Below, one piece after another: positions 6,648-13,066 of a DNA stretch of 13,066 nucleotides (its first letter is position 1; the number at the start of each line of letters is the position of its first letter). This stretch comes from an uncultured Haloferula sp. Lineage in GTDB: Bacteria; Verrucomicrobiota; Verrucomicrobiae; Verrucomicrobiales; Akkermansiaceae. The position numbers and the translations under genes are program-made. The stretch spans positions 1 to 13,066 of the forward strand of contig CAMPGU010000100.1 in the NCBI GenBank assembly GCA_946885645.1, read 5' to 3'. Below the pieces are notes generated by a model that was given only the letters and a program-made list of their open reading frames with translations, was not told where the DNA came from and ran no database searches.

Positions 6648-9600
6648 ATGAAAACCCAAGACCCCGCCATCTCCCGCCGAGCATCCCTGCTCCTGGCCGC
6701 CCTTTCATGCTGTTCCGCCGCCCTGGCTGCCGAGGCGAGCTTCCAGCACTACCGCTTCACTCCGGTGAAGCTGCGCAACGATACCACTGCCAATAGCATC
6801 CAAATGGCGGGATTCGAATTCCTGCATCTCGGCCTGCCGGTTTCATACGCCGGAGCGAGCGCAAGCAACCCCGGCGGCAATACACCTGCCGCCGAAGTGG
6901 CGGGAAATCTGATCGACGGCTCCAATGCCAGCAAGTGGCTCGACTTCTTCCGCGGCCCCGTCGTCTTCAGCTTTCCTTCCGCCGTGACCATCGACGGCTA
7001 CCGCTTCACCACTGCCAATGATGCGATCGAGCGCGATCCGGTGCGCTGGCTCATCGAGGGGAGTCCGGACGGAAGTTCATGGACGGTGCTGGATTACCGC
7101 GACGTGGATTTCGCCACACCTACCGACCGCGCGGCGTCTTCGGGCGATATCGCCCTTCCGGAGACCCCGGCGCCTTATGTTTACGATTGGACCGGTGCCG
7201 CCAGCTCCGAGTGGAATACCTTGGACGTCAACTGGGACAACGGAGCCGCCACAACGTGGGTCAATGGAGGCACGGAGCTTGCCCGTTTCGGTGCCGGTGT
7301 GCCAACCACGCTGACCCTTCCGGAGCCGATTTCCGCCCGTCACCTCGATTTCACCGCGCCCGGCTACCTGATCCAAGGAAACGTGCTCACGCTCACGAAT
7401 GTCACCCGGATCTCAGGTGACGTCGATGCGGAGGTATCGTCCGAAGTCGCAGGAACCGTCGGTGTGGTGAAGACGGGGAGCGGGACTCTCACCCTTTCCG
7501 GCAACAATACCTTCACCGGGCCCCTCCAGGTCCGGGGCGGCGGGATGGTGGTCACCGGTACGAACACCTACGCCGGCACCACCACGGTCACGGGTAGCGG
7601 CTCCCTTTCCTTCGCCGGTGCCGCGACCAAGGCGGCAGGTTTTCTGGAGGTGGGCACCGCGCAGGGGAAGGGCACTCTTTTGATCGGAGAGGCCGCTAAC
7701 CTGGTATTCAACGGCACGCCCGTGGCAGGCACCGGGACCACCGCACCCGGCGCGGGAGTGATCCGGCAGACCGGCGGCACGGCCACCTTCGCGGTCGGCG
7801 GTCAATATCTGACGCTCGCGAACACCGTCGGGAGCTACGGCTCCTACGAATTGAGCGGCGGCACGATGTCCACCGTCACGGATGCTGGAATCCGGGTGGG
7901 CTGGAATGGCCCGGGGGTTCTCACCCAGAGCGGGGGCTCGCTCACTTCCGGGCGTTGGTTCGCCATCGGGGGAAGCAATTCAGACGGTGTCGCCACCTTC
8001 ACGGGCGGAACCGCCACCACGATCCCCAATTATCGAATGATCGTGGGTGATCAAACGGGAAGCAGGGGGACGATCAACATCGGGACGGCGCTGGGAGGGA
8101 CCGCCCTGGTTTCCACAGTCCGTACCGCTACGGGAAATAACGACGGATCGCTTGCGATGGCCGCCGGGACCAACTCCACCGGCATCCTGAATCTTAACGA
8201 TGGCACGCTGAAACTGCACGGGCGGATCTATCGCCCCACTACCGCCACCGGGAGCACGGCGGTGCTGAACCTGAACGGCGGGATCCTCCAGGCCGGCGCC
8301 AACAACGTGGAGATGGCTAACTCCAGCCTCACCGCGGTCCGGATGCTGGCTGGCGGGGTCACCATCGACACCAATGGCAATGCCGCGAGCTTCGCGGCTC
8401 CGATCCAAGGCGGCACCGGCAACGGCATCAACATTGCCGGAGGCACTCTGCCGGTGACCTTGGGAGGGAGCGGCTTCGTCGGCGCGCCGGTGGTGACGGT
8501 TACCACCGATGGCGGGGGTTCCGGTGCCACCGCAATTGCAACGGTAACCGGAGGGTCCGTGTCGAACGTCCTCATTACCTGTCCGGGAGACGGGTATGAG
8601 GCCGGAGACACCGTCAGCTTCCTCTTCAGCGATGCCGGTGGGGACGAACCCGCGGAGATCCTCGACCATGTGCTAACCGCCGGGGATCTGGCACCGAATG
8701 CTACCGGGGGGCTTGTCAAAACGGGGGCGGGAGTCCTGACGATGACGCAGCCCTCTTCCTTCACCGGACCCCTCACCGTGGAAGCGGGCAGCTTGCTCGT
8801 GAATAGCACGCTCGCGGAAACCGCCGCCACGGTGGCCGCAGGTGCAACATTCGGCGGTAGCTTCAACACCGCCGGATCGGTCGTGGTGAACGGTACCCTG
8901 GCGCCGGGAAGCGGTGTGGGATCCGCGCAGGGTAGCTCTTCCCTCACATTGGGAGGTGGAGCCACCTATGAGGCGCAGATCGTGGATTGGGACGGTGCAG
9001 CCGGAACCGGCTACGATACCGTGGACTTCGCGATCGTGAGCACCTCGGCCGCGAGCGGCAATGTGCTGACGATCCGGGTGGATGCCACCGGGCTTGTGAA
9101 TTTTACGGAAAGCGCGCGGGATTTCGTGATCGCGACCGCGGACGCTCCGCCAAGCGGATTCGAAGCCGACAATTGGGCGGTGGATGCGACGGGTTTTCCC
9201 GGGACCGGAACGTGGTCGCTTGCTGCGGATGGGAATTCGCTGGTGCTCTCCTATCAGCCGGGCACTTCGGGCTACGGTAATTGGATCGCGAGCTTCCCCG
9301 GCTTGCCGGATACCTCGGCCGATGCGGATCCCGAGCTCGATGGGATCGCCAATATCGTGGAGTATGTGCTCAACGGCGCGGCGGATGTCTCTTCCACGGC
9401 AATTCTGCCTGAAGCCTCGCCTAGCGGCGACACTCTTGTCTTCAGCTTCGTTCGCCGCGCGGAATCAAAGAGCGATACGACCCAGATCCTCCAATATGGC
9501 AGCGATCTGGAGAGCTGGACGGATGTGGTGATCCCCGCAAGTACTGCCGGGAATGTGCAGATTACCCCGGACACTCCTTCCGCCGGATTGGAAACCGTGG

Positions 9601-9665
9601 TCGTGACCATTCCCGCGGCTGAACAATCCGCCCTCTTTGCAAGGCTGAAAGTGACTCAGCCTTGA
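6648..9665 (+). CDS. Secreted autotransporter-associated beta-strand repeat protein
   Basis: 1005-residue exported surface protein. The signal peptide spans 1-27 (RR at 10-11, hydrophobic core, cut after ALA). Residues about 30-165 look like a discoidin/F5-8 type C domain (NLIDGSNASKWLDF, VTIDGYRFTTAND, SPDGSSWTVLD), a fold that often binds sugars. From 177 (YDWTGAASSEWNT) a long beta-helix begins. It carries autotransporter-associated repeats such as VVKTGSGTLTLSGNNTFTG (near 272), TNTYAGTTTVTGSGSLSF (near 304) and LVKTGAGVLTMTQPSSFTG (near 688). Many looser turns of the form NLNDGTLKL and TQSGGSLTSG lie between. A dockerin-like DADPELDG loop sits near 892, and the end is LFARLKVTQP. There is no autotransporter beta-barrel and no PEP-CTERM anchor. 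It probably extends to or beyond the outer surface as an adhesin or glycan-capture protein. It follows the sigma/FecR pair and ends at a strong terminator. Confidence 0.85.
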   Translation: MKTQDPAISRRASLLLAALSCCSAALAAEASFQHYRFTPVKLRNDTTANSIQMAGFEFLHLGLPVSYAGASASNPGGNTPAAEVAGNLIDGSNASKWLDFFRGPVVFSFPSAVTIDGYRFTTANDAIERDPVRWLIEGSPDGSSWTVLDYRDVDFATPTDRAASSGDIALPETPAPYVYDWTGAASSEWNTLDVNWDNGAATTWVNGGTELARFGAGVPTTLTLPEPISARHLDFTAPGYLIQGNVLTLTNVTRISGDVDAEVSSEVAGTVGVVKTGSGTLTLSGNNTFTGPLQVRGGGMVVTGTNTYAGTTTVTGSGSLSFAGAATKAAGFLEVGTAQGKGTLLIGEAANLVFNGTPVAGTGTTAPGAGVIRQTGGTATFAVGGQYLTLANTVGSYGSYELSGGTMSTVTDAGIRVGWNGPGVLTQSGGSLTSGRWFAIGGSNSDGVATFTGGTATTIPNYRMIVGDQTGSRGTINIGTALGGTALVSTVRTATGNNDGSLAMAAGTNSTGILNLNDGTLKLHGRIYRPTTATGSTAVLNLNGGILQAGANNVEMANSSLTAVRMLAGGVTIDTNGNAASFAAPIQGGTGNGINIAGGTLPVTLGGSGFVGAPVVTVTTDGGGSGATAIATVTGGSVSNVLITCPGDGYEAGDTVSFLFSDAGGDEPAEILDHVLTAGDLAPNATGGLVKTGAGVLTMTQPSSFTGPLTVEAGSLLVNSTLAETAATVAAGATFGGSFNTAGSVVVNGTLAPGSGVGSAQGSSSLTLGGGATYEAQIVDWDGAAGTGYDTVDFAIVSTSAASGNVLTIRVDATGLVNFTESARDFVIATADAPPSGFEADNWAVDATGFPGTGTWSLAADGNSLVLSYQPGTSGYGNWIASFPGLPDTSADADPELDGIANIVEYVLNGAADVSSTAILPEASPSGDTLVFSFVRRAESKSDTTQILQYGSDLESWTDVVIPASTAGNVQITPDTPSAGLETVVVTIPAAEQSALFARLKVTQP

Positions 9666-9673
9666 TCGGGAGA

Positions 9674-9715
9674 TTCCCCGCGCGGGTGGGGTTTCCCGCG
9701 CGGGGAAATTCTTTT
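9674..9715 (+). terminator. Rho-independent terminator after the surface protein gene
   Basis: A perfect 13-bp GC-rich stem (arms 9674-9686 and 9695-9707, beginning TTCCCCGCGCGGG) with an 8-nt loop is followed by ATTCTTTT. It starts 9 bp after the TGA at 9663-9665. It ends the sigma/FecR/surface-protein transcription unit and isolates the following operon. Confidence 0.9.
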
Positions 9716-9719
9716 CACA

Positions 9720-9745
9720 GCATGCACGGAATCGGCCGTGCATGC
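9720..9745. repeat. 10-bp perfect inverted repeat just after the terminator
   Basis: GCATGCACGG (9720-9729) and CCGTGCATGC (9736-9745) pair perfectly around a 6-nt loop AATCGG. No T-run follows on either strand, so it is not a standard terminator. Its arms differ from the GC-only stem directly before it. It could be a protein binding site upstream of the next operon or a transcript-end stabiliser. Confidence 0.5.
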
Positions 9746-9997
9746 CGAAGAAGTGCCGGTCTGCGCTTTTATGCGGTCGCGGACGGCATTTCAATTTGCG
9801 CCTCCAGCGGATGCAAAACGCGATAGCGGCGAGGGCGCTTTCTTTTCCGAAAAGGCAGGAACTCAGGAAGGACGGTGATCACCGACCCCTTTTCCCGATG
9901 GCATCCGGCGGGCTGGGCTATCCCTGCTGCCGGGGAAGAGCCGTGGCGCATCCTCGCGCAGAAGATGAATCCGTGCGCCCGGAACCCATCCAGAAAC
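9746..9997. other. Gene-free stretch upstream of the small basic protein
   Basis: I see no convincing gene here. Forward and reverse reading frames exist but give Arg/Pro-rich translations with no recognisable motif. The only structured element is CTTTTC (9842-9847), one base, then GAAAAG (9849-9854), a near-perfect 13-bp palindrome in an otherwise GC-rich tract, about 160 bp before the next start. It could mark a promoter or regulator site, but no clear -35/-10 pair is visible. Confidence 0.3.
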
Positions 9998-10002
9998 AGG
10001 AG
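9998..10002 (+). promoter_or_regulatory. Ribosome binding site that fixes the small-protein start
   Basis: AGGAG lies 9 nt before the ATG at 10012. It is the clearest Shine-Dalgarno in the window. The same reading frame stays open further upstream (from an ATG at 9742), but that part lacks such a site and any family similarity, so 10012 is the better start. Confidence 0.7.
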
Positions 10003-10011
10003 ACCAAAGCC

Positions 10012-10257
10012 ATGTCACGAGGAGATAAAACGAGCTACACCGATAAGCAGAAGCGCCAGGCGGAGCACATCGAGGAAGGTTACGAAGAACGCGGCGTACC
10101 GAAGAAGGAAGCCGAGTCCCGTGCCTGGGCCACCGTCAACAAGACCTCGGGCGGAGGCAAAAAATCGGGATCGGGCCGCGGCAAGAAAGAGAACAAGGAG
10201 CCTGCCCGCAAAGGCGGGAGAAAGGGCGGGAAAGCCGCTCACGCCAAACACGGGTGA
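10012..10257 (+). CDS. Small basic Lys/Gly-rich protein (often named plasmid stabilization protein)
   Basis: 81 residues, strongly basic. Residues 8-45 (SYTDKQKRQAEHIEEGYEER, then GVPKKEAESRAWATVN) form a charged helical region found nearly unchanged in small proteins of many soil bacteria. They are usually annotated as plasmid stabilization protein, though I know of no solid evidence for that role. Residues 46-81 are a low-complexity tail (SGGGKKSGSGRGKK, then RKGGRKGGKA) that should be disordered and may bind nucleic acid. The UdgX gene starts 7 bp after its stop, so both are probably one operon. A stress or DNA-protection role is inference from neighbours and charge. Confidence 0.8.
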   Translation: MSRGDKTSYTDKQKRQAEHIEEGYEERGVPKKEAESRAWATVNKTSGGGKKSGSGRGKKENKEPARKGGRKGGKAAHAKHG

Positions 10258-10264
10258 GCCGCTC

Positions 10265-10882
10265 ATGAGCAAGGCGGTACGCGAGATCACGCTTCCGGCA
10301 GATGCTTCCCTGACGGAGCTTCGCCGTTTGGCGGCGGATTGCAGGAATTGCCCGCTGTGGAAGCTTGGCACCCAGACCGTCTTCGGCGAGGGGCCGGCGA
10401 AGGCGCGGATCGTCATCGTCGGTGAGCAGCCGGGAAATCGGGAGGATCTCGCAGGCCGTCCCTTCGTGGGGCCGGCCGGGCAGTTGCTCGACCGCGCGTT
10501 GGAAGAAGCGGGAGTGGACCGCGCGACGGATTGGGTCACCAACGCGGTGAAGCATTTCAAGTGGAAGCCGCGTGGAAAGGTCAGGCTGCACCAGAAACCT
10601 TCCGCCGGAGAGATCGATGCTTGCAAGCCGTGGCTCGACGCCGAACTGCGGAAAATCGCGCCGGAGATCCTGATTCTCCTCGGGGCGACGGCAGCCCGTT
10701 CGCTGCTCGGACCCCGCGTGAGGGTGACGGTGGACCGCGGGGTGATCGTTGCGCCGGAGCTAGCACCCCGGGTAATCCTGACCGTGCATCCCTCGTCGCT
10801 CTTGCGTTCCCGGGACGAGCAGGGGAGAGCGGAGCGCTACCGGGCGTTCGTGTGCGACCTGGCCTTGGCAAAGGGCGGTTGA
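10265..10882 (+). CDS. UdgX-type uracil-DNA glycosylase
   Basis: 205-residue member of the UDG superfamily, UdgX group, which excises uracil and then stays covalently attached to the abasic site through a histidine. Visible marks: C26xxC29 near the N-terminus for an iron-sulfur cluster, with C120 (DACKPWL) as a further ligand; the GEQPG motif at 53-57 followed by DLAGRPFVGPAG; TNAVKHFKW at 92-100; the catalytic loop KVRLH at 105-109 with H109; and the HPSSLL motif at 175-180. The usual loop is KRRIH, so two positions are changed while R107 and the histidine remain. H97 sits where family-4 enzymes have a cysteine, as is usual for UdgX. Start chosen at 10265, where a weak GGTGAG lies 6 nt upstream, overlapping the previous stop. 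The DUF72 gene starts 13 bp after its stop. Confidence 0.9.
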   Translation: MSKAVREITLPADASLTELRRLAADCRNCPLWKLGTQTVFGEGPAKARIVIVGEQPGNREDLAGRPFVGPAGQLLDRALEEAGVDRATDWVTNAVKHFKWKPRGKVRLHQKPSAGEIDACKPWLDAELRKIAPEILILLGATAARSLLGPRVRVTVDRGVIVAPELAPRVILTVHPSSLLRSRDEQGRAERYRAFVCDLALAKGG

Positions 10883-10895
10883 ACCATTCGGGAGA

Positions 10896-11819
10896 ATGAG
10901 CGTGGAGATCAGGATCGGCATTTCCGGATGGACCTACCCTCCATGGCGGAAGGTCTTTTACCCGGATGGCCTGCCGCAACATCGCGAGCTGGAGTTCGCC
11001 TCCCGCGCCGTCCGGTCGATCGAAATCAACGGCACTTTCTACTCCCTCCAGCGGGCGTCCAGCATCCGGAAGTGGTACGATACCGTGCCAGGAGACTTCA
11101 AATTCGCGATAAAGGGCAATCGTTTCATCACCCACATCCGGCGGCTGAAGGACGCCAGCGTGCCGCTGGCCAATTTCTTCGCCAGCGGGCTATTGCAGCT
11201 AGGGGAGAAGCTGGGGCCGTTCCTTTGGCAGATTCCCCCGAGCTTGCCTTACGACCGCGACCGGCTGGAGGAGTTCTTCAAGCTCCTGCCGCGCACCAGC
11301 GGGGAGGCGGCACAGCTCGCGAGGAAACACGACGGGAGATTGCCCGAAAGGGCCGTGCTAAAGGCGAAATCAGACTTTCCGCTCCGGCACGCGCTGGAGG
11401 TCCGCCATGCTTCCTTCCAGACGCCTGAATTCATCGAACTCCTGCGCGAGCATCACGTGGCTATCGTCGTGGCGGACGCCGCCGCGAAGTGGCCTTTCAT
11501 TGAGGATGTCACCGCGGATTTTGTGTACCTGCGGCTCCACGGCCACGACGAGTTGTACCGCAGCGGCTACACCCCGGAGGCGCTGGACACCTGGGAGCGA
11601 AAGATCCGGAGGTGGTCGTCGGGAGGAACGCCTCGGGAAACGGTGCGCCTTGCCCCCGCGCCTCCGCCACGGACGTCCGGCCGCGATGTCTTCGCTTACT
11701 TCGACAACGACGTGAAGGTTCACGCCCCATTCGATGCCATGGCGCTCGCCCTGCGGCTCGGCATGGAGCCGGAGTCTCTCCCCGGATTTGAGATTCCCCA
11801 AGGTAACGCTGCCGCTTGA
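10896..11819 (+). CDS. DUF72 (YecE-like) protein
   Basis: 307 residues, cytoplasmic, with the marks of the DUF72 TIM-barrel family: GISGWTYPPW at 8-17, the SIEINGTFYSLQ stretch at 41-52, FAIKGNRFITHIRRLKD at 70-86, FLWQIPPSL at 109-117, ALEVRHASF at 166-174, YLRLHG at 211-216 and YFDNDVKVHAP at 268-278. The family's reaction is not established. The ATG at 10896 is almost touching the GGGAG at 10890-10894. An in-frame GTG at 10902 has this site 7 nt upstream and may be the true start, which would shorten the protein by two residues. The gene is likely the last one of the operon starting at 10012, since a hairpin lies in the convergent gap after it. Confidence 0.88.
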   Translation: MSVEIRIGISGWTYPPWRKVFYPDGLPQHRELEFASRAVRSIEINGTFYSLQRASSIRKWYDTVPGDFKFAIKGNRFITHIRRLKDASVPLANFFASGLLQLGEKLGPFLWQIPPSLPYDRDRLEEFFKLLPRTSGEAAQLARKHDGRLPERAVLKAKSDFPLRHALEVRHASFQTPEFIELLREHHVAIVVADAAAKWPFIEDVTADFVYLRLHGHDELYRSGYTPEALDTWERKIRRWSSGGTPRETVRLAPAPPPRTSGRDVFAYFDNDVKVHAPFDAMALALRLGMEPESLPGFEIPQGNAAA

Positions 11820-11854
11820 TCAAGTGGTGCGGCCCGTTTCCAAGGATAGATGAG

Positions 11855-11888
11855 AAGGCGAGGCAGACAAAGAATGTCGCCCCGCCTT
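11855..11888. terminator. Imperfect hairpin in the convergent gap, possible two-way terminator
   Basis: AAGGCG (11855-11860) pairs with CGCCTT (11883-11888). The stem continues with one mismatch and a bulge through GGC and GAC to a loop near AAAGAAT. It sits between two genes that end towards each other (DUF72 and DUF2383). Neither side has a strong T-run, so termination may be weak or need Rho. Confidence 0.4.
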
Positions 11889-11908
11889 GAGAACAGCCCT
11901 GCTAGCGG

Positions 11909-12346
11909 TCATTTGTTCTTCAACCGGGTCAGCGTCGTGATGTGCTCCCGGAGAGGCGGCAGCAGATAGCTCCGGATCACCGTTTTAATTTCGTCCATCA
12001 CATCGGGATTGCGGAGCGCCTCCTCGTATTCGTTGATGCCGTGCTCCTCGCCTGTTTGCAGTGCCGTCAGGGCCGGGGATTCTCCCAGCACCTTCGCGGT
12101 ACCTTCCACGGTTTCCGCGAAATTCCCCCAGATCCCGGAATCCATGGACGGTTCCGCCCCCATTTCGGCGATGTGGTCGCGGAGGCGCGATACGCTGGCC
12201 TCGTGATCGAAACGGATGTTTTCCAGAGCGGTGCGTTCCGGCCCGCTGTCAAACTTCGCGATGGCTTGGGTATAGGTCTCCACGGCGGAGAGTTCTCCGC
12301 GGAGGAGGCTGTTGCAGACGTCGATGCATTCGTCGGTGGCGTTCAT
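11909..12346 (-). CDS. DUF2383 ferritin-like four-helix protein
   Basis: 145 residues, cytoplasmic, of the PA2169/DUF2383 family. It is all helical, with the spaced acidic and histidine residues of a ferritin-like bundle: E18 and E23 in helix 1 (RGELSAVETY), D47 H48 E49 in helix 2 (FDHEASVSRLRDH), E100 E101 H102 with E106 in helix 3 (GEEHGINEYEEAL) and E134 H135 in helix 4 (PLREHITTL). These could bind metal, but no activity is known to me for this family. Members often sit beside stress genes. The ATG at 12346 is preceded by an A-rich stretch without Shine-Dalgarno. It converges with the DUF72 gene and diverges from the SDR gene across a 204-bp gap. Confidence 0.85.
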   Translation of the reverse strand: MNATDECIDVCNSLLRGELSAVETYTQAIAKFDSGPERTALENIRFDHEASVSRLRDHIAEMGAEPSMDSGIWGNFAETVEGTAKVLGESPALTALQTGEEHGINEYEEALRNPDVMDEIKTVIRSYLLPPLREHITTLTRLKNK

Positions 12347-12550
12347 ATTTTTTTATGTTGCCGGCTGTTGCCGGGACATTTCCCTCCAGCAATCGGGATA
12401 CCGGCCGGAACGAGCGCCAGTGCGATGACCGCGGGCGCGGCAGGGTGCAAGCTGCCCCGCCTCGCTGCGCAATGTGCACGCGCATGGCGAGGTGAGTGAA
12501 CGCGTCGGGCGGAGTTAGGGGATGGCCTGCCGTCTGCAAGATCTCGCGAT

Positions 12551-13066
12551 ATGGGAAACAAATCGAAAGAGGAGTCGAAGGAGCATCCGCAACGCCCGGA
12601 GCAGGAACAATCCCGCCAACCCGGCCGGGAAGACGAGATGGTCCCGCGGCCGAAATTTGAAAACCCCGATTTGCGCGGGAGCGGGAGACTGGAGGGCCGG
12701 GTGGCTCTGATCACCGGAGGTGACTCGGGTATCGGCAGGGCGGTCGCGCTCGCCTTCGCCCGGGAGGGCGCGGATATCGCCATCGTTTATCTGGAGGAGG
12801 ATAAGGATGCTGAAGAAACCGCGGCTCTCATTCACGGCAAGGGCAGGCGCTGTCTGCTCTATCGATGTGATATCGGATCAAAACTGGCGTGCGATGATGC
12901 CGTGGCGACGGCGGCCGAGTCCTTCGGGCGTCTGGACATCCTGGTGAACAATGCCGCCGAGCAGCATCCGCAACCTTCAATTACCGACATCAGCCAGGAG
13001 CAGCTCGAGAAAACCTTCCGGACGAATATCTTCCCGATGTTCTACCTCACGGCCGCCGCACTGCCC
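12551..13066 (+). CDS. SDR-family oxidoreductase, general-stress type, partial
   Basis: The first 172 codons of a short-chain dehydrogenase, open to the right edge. A hydrophilic N-terminal extension of about 45 residues (rich in Glu, Gln, Pro and Lys) precedes the Rossmann fold, as in the YhxC/YghA-like stress dehydrogenases. The cofactor motif is TGGDSGIG at 55-62. CDIGS at 106-110 follows the third strand, and NNAAEQ at 133-138 is the NNAG-type motif. N159 in RTNIF is the conserved active-site Asn. The catalytic Tyr-x-x-x-Lys lies beyond the window. Substrate is unknown; members of this group are commonly NADP(H)-dependent and induced by salt, ethanol or stationary phase. No strong Shine-Dalgarno is seen at the ATG. 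Confidence 0.88.
   Translation, partial: MGNKSKEESKEHPQRPEQEQSRQPGREDEMVPRPKFENPDLRGSGRLEGRVALITGGDSGIGRAVALAFAREGADIAIVYLEEDKDAEETAALIHGKGRRCLLYRCDIGSKLACDDAVATAAESFGRLDILVNNAAEQHPQPSITDISQEQLEKTFRTNIFPMFYLTAAALP

Noticed and set aside
8228..8965. Minus-strand frame of 245 codons inside the surface protein gene
   Set aside because: It is a Pro/Val/Ala-rich shadow of repetitive Gly/Thr codons.
9742..10011. Upstream extension of the small basic protein to an ATG at 9742
   Set aside because: The added residues have no family similarity, the start falls inside the palindrome at 9720-9745, and the good ribosome site points to 10012.
12356..12375. Tandem 10-bp repeat TGTTGCCGGC/TGTTGCCGGG upstream of the DUF2383 gene
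   Set aside because: Only two copies, one mismatch, and no sign of a larger array; chance is likely.

Overview
The window reads as a piece of a GC-rich Verrucomicrobia chromosome, most like the Luteolibacter/Haloferula group. Four things suggest this: a sigma factor of the Rhodopirellula/Verrucomicrobium ECF type; a FecR protein translationally coupled to it; a very large secreted protein with autotransporter-associated beta-strand repeats but no beta-barrel; and the lack of a clear Shine-Dalgarno sequence before most genes. The assignment comes from family knowledge and reading by eye, not from a search.

Region 1 (1-4397) looks like a fructan-utilisation locus. A GntR-type regulator with the beginning of a sugar-binding domain runs leftwards off the edge. 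Diverging from it are a secreted GH32 levanase/fructanase and a sugar-porter-family MFS transporter. The simplest reading is that the enzyme releases fructose outside the cytoplasm, the porter imports it, and the regulator controls the pair from the 112-bp divergent spacer, which holds a clear inverted repeat. A 53-codon ORF between enzyme and porter resembles the C-terminal end of a large secreted protein and may be a remnant.

Region 2 (4398-9715) is a cell-surface signalling module: an ECF sigma factor, a FecR-like membrane regulator that overlaps it by 4 bp and carries an extra periplasmic domain, and a 1005-residue secreted beta-repeat protein with an N-terminal discoidin-like domain. A strong rho-independent terminator closes it. 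The arrangement recalls FecI/FecR signalling, but the likely output is a surface protein instead of a TonB receptor.

Region 3 (9716-13066) looks like stress and DNA-maintenance housekeeping: a small Lys/Gly-rich basic protein, a UdgX-type uracil-DNA glycosylase and a DUF72 protein in one tight operon; a convergent DUF2383 ferritin-like protein; and the start of an SDR oxidoreductase of the general-stress type that runs off the right edge.

I did not see RNA genes, CRISPR arrays, insertion sequences or phage genes. The most unusual items are the sigma/FecR/surface-protein module, the 75-residue periplasmic insertion in the sugar porter, the altered catalytic loop of UdgX and the possible secreted-protein remnant after the GH32 gene.
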